Shown here piece after piece: positions 1-4,303 of a DNA stretch of 9,013 bases; position 1 is the stretch's first letter; every line of letters begins with the position of its first letter. The notes beneath the pieces are model-generated. The model saw only the letters and a program-made list of their open reading frames with translations. It was not told where the DNA came from and ran no database searches. Source of the DNA: UBA7803 sp041686955 (lineage in GTDB: Bacteria > Pseudomonadota > Gammaproteobacteria > Pseudomonadales > Azotimanducaceae); assembly GCA_041686955.1 (NCBI GenBank), contig JAWLCV010000110.1, forward strand, positions 1-9,013, in the 5' to 3' direction. Both the position numbers and the translations under genes were made by a program.

Positions 1-8
1 TCATGGCA

Positions 9-65
9 CTATTGACACCGATGTAGGTAGCCCGAGGGTACGACTATCTACATTAATGTCAATAG
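9..65. promoter_or_regulatory. Paired inverted operator, probably for the adjacent TetR regulator
   Basis: Two copies of one motif face each other around a centre at base 37. The left copy (9-30) reads CTATTGACA, three bases, then ATGTAGGTAG. The right copy (44-65), read on the minus strand, is CTATTGACA, three bases, then ATGTAGATAG. The outer 9-bp arms (9-17 and 57-65) are perfectly complementary and the inner 10-bp arms (21-30 and 44-53) match at 9 of 10. Each copy also holds a small ACA-N4-TGT dyad (15-24 and 50-59; the second is a perfect 10-bp palindrome). TTGACA resembles a sigma70 -35 hexamer in each direction, but no good -10 follows at 16-18 bp. TetR dimers usually bind 15-25 bp dyads in their own control region, so autoregulation of the gene at 56-712 and control of a divergent gene to the left are inferred. 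The right copy overlaps the TetR start codon at 56. Confidence 0.7.
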
Positions 66-712
66 ATGGATTCAGGGGAAAACGTATCGCTACCGAGCAG
101 TCATCCGGAGCGCGCAAGCGCCGATCGCCGGACGCCGCCCGCCGGGAGATCCTCCTCGCCGCCGAGGCGCGCCTGCGCGCCCACGGCCTCGACGGCCTGA
201 ACGTCGCGGACGTGGCCGCCGACTGCGGCATGAGCCACGCCACGGTGCTGCACCATTTCGGCAGCAGCGCCGGCATGCGCCGCGCCCTGGTGGAGCACAT
301 GACCGACCGCCTGCTGCGGGACATCATCGCCGCCCTGCAGCGCGACCCGGCCCCGGAGCCGCGGACCATCCTCGCGGATCTGTTCGACGCCCTCTCCCGC
401 GGCGGCCACGCCAAGCTGCTGGCCTGGCTCGCCATCGGCGGTGACGCGTTGACCGAAGACCTGGCGCCGTCGCCTCACGTGCGCGAGCTTTTCGCCGAGC
501 TGGTGCCGGAGCTGGCAGAGCGCCTGCCGCCGGGGCCGGACCGGGCGCGGATCGCCCGGCGCATGATCTTCCTCATCGCCACTGCCGCCATCGGCTACGG
601 CGTGGCCGGCCCCCGGCTGGCGGAGGTGCTGGCCATGGAGGAAGGCGAGGCGGCGGTGTTCCCGGAATGGCTGGGGCGGCAGATCGGCCGGTTGATGGCC
701 GACGGCTGCTGA
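56..712 (+). CDS. TetR/AcrR-family transcriptional regulator
   Basis: A 218-residue one-domain-plus-ligand-domain repressor of typical TetR length. After a basic, disordered N-terminal stretch (residues 8-27), residues 28-75 form the TetR DNA-binding region. It has the helix ARREILLAAEARL, the helix-turn-helix around residues 46-68 (VADVAADCGMS, then HATVLHHFG) and the following helix. Residues 80-218 are a helical, variable ligand and dimerisation domain; no ligand can be predicted. ATG at 56 is the only ATG, GTG or TTG in frame before the HTH, but it has no Shine-Dalgarno and lies inside the operator-like repeat at 9-65. Either the transcript is leaderless or nearly so, or initiation is unusual. 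The repeat strongly suggests autorepression. The regulated partner is probably a divergent gene beyond the left edge (a minus-strand ATG sits at 4-2). The gene converges on the minus-strand pair at 754-1942. Confidence 0.9.
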   Translation: MSIDGFRGKRIATEQSSGARKRRSPDAARREILLAAEARLRAHGLDGLNVADVAADCGMSHATVLHHFGSSAGMRRALVEHMTDRLLRDIIAALQRDPAPEPRTILADLFDALSRGGHAKLLAWLAIGGDALTEDLAPSPHVRELFAELVPELAERLPPGPDRARIARRMIFLIATAAIGYGVAGPRLAEVLAMEEGEAAVFPEWLGRQIGRLMADGC

Positions 713-753
713 TCCTCGGGCAGGGCACGATTTTCAGGATGGCACGACCGTCC

Positions 754-957
754 TCAGAAGCCGTACTCCACACCCACCAGCACCCGGTCCCGCTCGCCGA
801 ACTGCCCGAACCGCCCGCGCGCTGCCATGGAACCACCTTCACCGAACGCGTTGGAGAGGGTGCCGCCGAACGTGTGGGTGCGGTGGTAGCGGCTACTGAC
901 CGTCACGCCGCTCCGGTTGCGCGCCACGGCCTCATTCGCCGCCCGAGCGCACGTCAC
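754..957 (-). pseudogene. C-terminal remnant of an outer-membrane beta-barrel protein
   Basis: A minus-strand frame of 67 codons ends in RVLVGVEYGF and a stop. Alternating hydrophobic residues and a terminal phenylalanine with tyrosine at -3 are the outer-membrane targeting signature of the last beta-strand of Gram-negative barrel proteins. The segment before it, with SGVTVSSRYHRTHTFGG and repeated GRFGQFG, is glycine- and aromatic-rich and looks like two or three further strands. No signal peptide or N-terminal barrel portion exists: going upstream, the frame runs directly into the intact AraC gene, which it overlaps by 26 bases (the GTG at 957 is in AraC codons). I therefore read it as the surviving 3' end of a barrel gene, with the rest lost by deletion. 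A small genuine protein is less likely because it would lack an export signal. The exact barrel family is not recognised. Confidence 0.5.
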
Positions 958-1942
958 GCGGGCGCTTGCCGGTCCAGCGCTTGAAGGCCCGCGAGAAGGC
1001 CGCCGGCTCCGAGAACCCCACCAGGTAGGCTGTCTCGTTCACCGAGACCCTGCGTGAGCTGAGGTAATCCAACGCCAGGCGACGACGCAACTCGTCCAGC
1101 ACCTGCTCAAAGGTGACCCCCTCCACCTTGAGGCGCCGGTAGAGCGTCTGCCGGCTGACGTTCAGCCGACGGGCCACGGCATCCATGCTCACAGCCCCAG
1201 TGTGCAGCACCGGCATGAGGAGCTTCTCGACCTGGGCGCGGACCGAATCCGCGCGCTCCAGCGCTTCGAGCAGCGCATCGGCATGCTGCGTCAGCACCCC
1301 GAAGGCGTAGCGCGGCAGGCGCTCCACCGGCTGCGCCAGGATGGATTCATCCAACAGGATGGCGTTGCGTCCGGCCGCGAACACCACCGGCGCCTGCAGC
1401 ACGCGCTCGTACTCGGGACCGTAGGCAGGTCGAGGGTGGGAGACATGAACGGCCTTCGCGAATCGAGGGATGCCGAGGGCGCGCGGGGCGCAGACGATCT
1501 GGGCGAACGCCGACTCGGTGAGTGCCGGAAACGCGTTGGGGTTCCGGCGCGCGTCCACCAACCACAAGCCCGCCTCGTCGGGGTCGAGGCGGAAACGCTC
1601 GGTGCCCTCGATCTCGACGTCGACCACCAGGCGGACGTACCGGTTGAGCTGAGCATGGGCCTCCGCCATGGTCGCGGAGGCCTGGCCGATCAAGCCGACG
1701 ACGGAGAACTGGGCAATGTTGGTGGACTCGCCATAGTGGAGCGCCAGGGCCGGGTCTCTGCTGAGCACCACGGCTTCCCGCATCAGCGCCGCGTAGCGGT
1801 GCAGTGCCATACGCCCATCGGGATTGGCGAGGGCCTCGGCGTCGATGCCTGCGGCGCCGAGCAGGGCTTGGCGGTCCGCCCCTTTCGACACGGCCAGCTC
1901 CACCAACCCGCGCGCGTACGGCGCCGATACCGATTCAGCCAT
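932..1942 (-). CDS. AraC-family transcriptional regulator with OruR-type N-terminal domain
   Basis: A 336-residue protein with the layout of the AraC subfamily that carries the 'arabinose-binding domain of AraC regulator' N-terminal region (PF12625 type, as in OruR-like proteins). Residues about 20-205 form that domain. Residues 235-336 form the AraC/XylS DNA-binding domain: first HTH about 252-272 (MDAVARRLNVSRQTLYRRLK), then LDYLSSRRVSVNETAYLVGF and the second HTH with the diagnostic FSEPAAFSRAFKRWTGKRPRD (310-330). The ATG at 1942 gives the usual family length; only a weak AGG lies about 11 bases upstream. It is divergent from the membrane protein at 2056 with a 113-bp gap, so that gene or itself may be a target. 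The barrel remnant just downstream suggests it once controlled or accompanied an outer-membrane protein. The inducer cannot be deduced. Confidence 0.92.
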   Translation of the reverse strand: MAESVSAPYARGLVELAVSKGADRQALLGAAGIDAEALANPDGRMALHRYAALMREAVVLSRDPALALHYGESTNIAQFSVVGLIGQASATMAEAHAQLNRYVRLVVDVEIEGTERFRLDPDEAGLWLVDARRNPNAFPALTESAFAQIVCAPRALGIPRFAKAVHVSHPRPAYGPEYERVLQAPVVFAAGRNAILLDESILAQPVERLPRYAFGVLTQHADALLEALERADSVRAQVEKLLMPVLHTGAVSMDAVARRLNVSRQTLYRRLKVEGVTFEQVLDELRRRLALDYLSSRRVSVNETAYLVGFSEPAAFSRAFKRWTGKRPRDVRSGGE

Positions 1943-2055
1943 CGCGACGTTGCCTGGTGTTACCTGCGATCACGCTTCTGATCCCCGGCGTCATGTGGCG
2001 GCGCTGGGGACAACGATAGCATTCGAAGCCTTCAGATGGTCCGCGAGGCAGTGAC
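1943..2055. promoter_or_regulatory. Divergent promoter region between the AraC and DUF2306-like genes
   Basis: The 113-bp gap between the divergent starts must hold at least one promoter if either gene is transcribed on its own. I see no convincing -35/-10 pair. A short dyad, GATCA-6 nt-TGATC (1968-1983), is present but too short to assign. GAGG at 2044-2047 is a plausible ribosome-binding site, 8 nt before the GTG at 2056. Confidence 0.4.
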
Positions 2056-2757
2056 GTGACGCTCGAGATCGATCCAGCGGCGCCGGCGTGGGTGATGCTC
2101 GCAGCCGATTCCCTGCTCTATCTGCACATCGGCGGCGGCGCCGTAGGCCTCGTCTCCGGCACGGCGGCCCTCATCTTCCGCAAGGGCGCGCGGGCCCACC
2201 GGCTCGCCGGGGACGTGTTCCTCGTCTCGATGCTGATCATGGCCGGCATCGGCGCCGGGGTGGCTCCGTTCCTGCCGCAGCGCATCTCGACTCTCGGCGG
2301 GCTCATGACCTTCTATCTGGTCGCGACCGCCTGGCTTACGGTGTGGCGTCCGGCCGGCTCGATCGGGCGCCTCGAGGTCGTCGCCCTGATCAGCTCACTG
2401 GGTCTGGTGGCACTGACCACCACGCTCGGTGCAATGGCCGTCAATGACCCCACCGGCACGCTCGACGGCCAGCCCTGGCAGGCCTTCGTGCTGTTCGGAG
2501 TGATGACGCCGATCGCGGCCACCGGCGATCTGCGGCTGCTGCTGCGCCGGGGCATCGCCGGCGCCCAGCGCATCGCACGGCACCTGTGGCGCATGTGTGC
2601 CGCGCTCTTCATCGCCGCAGCGTCCTACTTCCAGGGCCAGCCGGACTTCGTGCCCGAGCTCATCCGCGGTACCGGGTGGGTCCACGTGCCGCCGATCGCC
2701 ACCCTGCTGGTCATGTTCTACTGGCTCGTGCGGGTACGGTGGCGGCCGAAGATGTAG
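2056..2757 (+). CDS. DUF2306-like integral membrane protein
   Basis: A 233-residue polytopic inner-membrane protein of unknown function. Hydrophobic segments are seen at about residues 19-41, 52-72, 79-98, 107-129, 141-157, 178-193 and 210-226, giving around seven transmembrane helices. The first helix carries LHIGGGAVGLVSG and is followed by a basic loop with RKG and HR (residues 42-49). Later come TGDLR (156-160) and RHLWRM (175-180). This histidine- and arginine-bearing pattern matches my memory of the DUF2306 family of predicted membrane proteins, whose role is not established. The GTG start at 2056 is preceded by GAGG at 8-nt spacing, whereas the internal ATG at 2095 would trim only 13 residues, so the GTG is preferred. 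The last 40 bases overlap the convergent DUF885-type gene. Placement opposite the AraC regulator hints at shared control, without proof. Confidence 0.75.
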   Translation: MTLEIDPAAPAWVMLAADSLLYLHIGGGAVGLVSGTAALIFRKGARAHRLAGDVFLVSMLIMAGIGAGVAPFLPQRISTLGGLMTFYLVATAWLTVWRPAGSIGRLEVVALISSLGLVALTTTLGAMAVNDPTGTLDGQPWQAFVLFGVMTPIAATGDLRLLLRRGIAGAQRIARHLWRMCAALFIAAASYFQGQPDFVPELIRGTGWVHVPPIATLLVMFYWLVRVRWRPKM

Positions 2758-4157
2758 TCCTCCACCTGCCGCTCCAGCACCGGCAGCGTGACCCCGCCGT
2801 TCGCCAGCACCGCGTCGTGGAACGCGCGCAGGTCGAACCGCTCCCCCAGCGCCGCCTCCGCCCGGCGGCGCAGCTCGACGATGGTGAGCTCGCCCACCTT
2901 GTATGCCAGCGCCTGGCCGGGCCAGGAGATGTAGCGGTCCACCTCGGTGCGGATCTCGTGGCGGGAGAGCGCCGTGTGCTCGGTCAGGTAGTCCAGCGCA
3001 CGCTGCCGCGACCAGCCGAAGGCGTGCATGCCCGTATCCACCACCAGCCGGCACGCGCGCCACATGTCGTAGGTCAGACGGCCGAAGCGCTGGTACGGGG
3101 TCTGGTAGATGCCCATCTCTTCACCGAGCCGCTCTGCGTAGAGGCCCCAGCCCTCGCCGAAGGCGTGGGGGTAGAACTCCCGCCGGAAGGCCGGCACGCC
3201 GGCGGCCTCGCGTGCCAGCGCGATCTGCAGGTGATGTCCCGGCACCGCTTCGTGCAGGGTCAGCGCCGGCAGCGCGTAGAGCGGGCGGGTCTCCAAGGCG
3301 TAGGTGTTGACCCAGTACTCGCCGGCGTCGCCGGCGGCCCCCGGATTGTAGCGGCCGGTGGTGTAGTTCGGCGCCAGGGCCGCGGGCACGGGCTTCACGC
3401 CGTACGGGGTGCGCGGCAGGATGCCGAAGTACTCGGGCAGCCGGCCGTCGATCTGCTTGGCGATCCAGGCCGCCTCGCGCAGAAGCTGCCCGGGCGTGGT
3501 GGCGTAGAACCGGGGATCGGTGCGCAGGAACTCGATGAACTCCGCGAGGCTGCCCTCGAAGCCCACCTCTTTCACGACCTCTTCCATGGCGGCACGGATG
3601 CGCGCCACTTCCTCGAGGCCCACCCCATGGACCTCCTCGGCGGTCGCGTCCGGCAGTGTCGTGTAGTAGCGGACGAGGTCGGCGTAGTAGGCNNNNNNNN
3701 NNNNNNNNNNNNNNNNNNNNNNNNNNNNNNNNNNNNNNNNNNNNNNNNNNNNNNNNNNNNNNNNNNNNNNNNNNNNNNNNNNNNNNNNNNNNGGCATGCG
3801 CCAGTCCCGGTGCTCGGCGAGTCGTATGCGGCCGGCCACCATGGCCTCGAACAGGTCGTAGCTGACCTGCCGCTGCTCGTCGAGGGCGGTTCGCTCGATG
3901 TCGTCGAGCCGCGCCAGGAACACCCGGTCCGCCTCGAGATGCTCGGCCCGAGCCGCCGGCGTCACCGCCGGCAACCGGTCGTCGTACTCGTGCACGCCTT
4001 CCGCGGAAGCCGCCAGCGGATCGGCGCGCCAGACGTAGGCGCGCTCGTCATCGAGCAGCTCGTCGAACACCTCCGACGGCATCGCTGCGAACGCGTGGCA
4101 GACACCAAGAACCATGAGCGTAGCGGCAGCGAGAGTTGCGGGCTTCGGGCACATCAT
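2718..4157 (-). CDS. Secreted DUF885-family predicted metallohydrolase, interrupted by an assembly gap
   Basis: The protein carries the DUF885 hallmark HEAVPGHH (bases 3231-3254), an HExxxGHH-like zinc site, followed by HAFGEGWGLYAERLG (about 3120-3160), whose glutamate is the probable further ligand. Family members are predicted zinc peptidase-like enzymes and are often exported. The ATG at 4157 (or 4154) is chosen because it directly begins a signal peptide, MMCPKPATLAAATLMVLGVC, ending HAFA before AMPSE. The frame also extends upstream to a TTG at 4205, but that would bury the signal peptide. A run of 100 N (3693-3792) splits the gene between RDWRM and AYYADLVRYY. Relatives as I remember them hold roughly 120-130 residues there, so about 90 residues more than the N-run allows are probably missing. 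No other break is seen. It is divergent from the PKD protein at 4304 and overlaps the membrane-protein gene tail to tail by 40 bases. The substrate is unknown. Confidence 0.88.
   Translation of the reverse strand: MMCPKPATLAAATLMVLGVCHAFAAMPSEVFDELLDDERAYVWRADPLAASAEGVHEYDDRLPAVTPAARAEHLEADRVFLARLDDIERTALDEQRQVSYDLFEAMVAGRIRLAEHRDWRMXXXXXXXXXXXXXXXXXXXXXXXXXXXXXXXXXXAYYADLVRYYTTLPDATAEEVHGVGLEEVARIRAAMEEVVKEVGFEGSLAEFIEFLRTDPRFYATTPGQLLREAAWIAKQIDGRLPEYFGILPRTPYGVKPVPAALAPNYTTGRYNPGAAGDAGEYWVNTYALETRPLYALPALTLHEAVPGHHLQIALAREAAGVPAFRREFYPHAFGEGWGLYAERLGEEMGIYQTPYQRFGRLTYDMWRACRLVVDTGMHAFGWSRQRALDYLTEHTALSRHEIRTEVDRYISWPGQALAYKVGELTIVELRRRAEAALGERFDLRAFHDAVLANGGVTLPVLERQVEDYIFGRHRTRTSQ
3693..3792. 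other. Assembly gap (100 N)
   Basis: Exactly 100 undetermined bases lie inside the DUF885-type gene. The round length is typical of a placeholder for a gap of unknown size. Flanking codons stay in one frame across it and belong to the same family in the right order, so the scaffold join is probably correct, although the real length is probably larger. Confidence 0.97.
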
Positions 4158-4303
4158 CGGCGTTTTCGGCGGAATCGGGGACGAGGCTAGCACGTCGACC
4201 TGCAAGTCGCGCGCTGCCTGGGGGAGAAATTACCACGAAGGATCCAACGTTCCCTTCCACGCCCGGACCCTAACGTGCGCGCGTCTTCGCTGGAGAGAAC
4301 AAC
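4158..4303. promoter_or_regulatory. Divergent intergenic region between the DUF885-type and PKD-protein genes
   Basis: The 146-bp spacer separates two divergent genes for exported proteins and should contain their promoters. I cannot name a convincing -35/-10 pair on either strand. The only firm element is the Shine-Dalgarno GGAG at 4292-4295, 8 nt before the ATG at 4304. Confidence 0.45.

Noticed and set aside
12..40. TTGACA at 12-17 as the -35 of a tetR promoter
   Set aside because: No acceptable -10 lies 16-18 bp downstream (AGGGTA), and the hexamer is part of a repeated operator arm, so the match alone is not evidence of a promoter.
1..435. Minus-strand open frame of 144 codons opposite the TetR gene
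   Set aside because: It is antisense to a clear TetR HTH protein, and its composition (arginine, serine and alanine runs) is typical of a GC-rich shadow frame.
712..740. ATCCT ... AGGAT hairpin after tetR as a terminator
   Set aside because: The stem is only 5 bp with a 19-nt loop, and no T-run follows.
1968..1983. GATCA-6 nt-TGATC dyad as an AraC or other operator
   Set aside because: Arms of 5 bp arise readily by chance, and AraC-type regulators usually bind direct repeats; there is no second copy nearby.
2586..4190. Plus-strand open frame of about 530 codons through the N-run
   Set aside because: It is antisense to the DUF885-type gene with its zinc motif. The sequence is rich in His, Arg, Val and Gly with no family pattern, and the N-run artificially lengthens it.
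4196..4209. CGACCTGCAAGTCG near-palindrome between the divergent genes
   Set aside because: Fourteen bases with a mismatch and no repeat or known consensus; not enough to call an operator.
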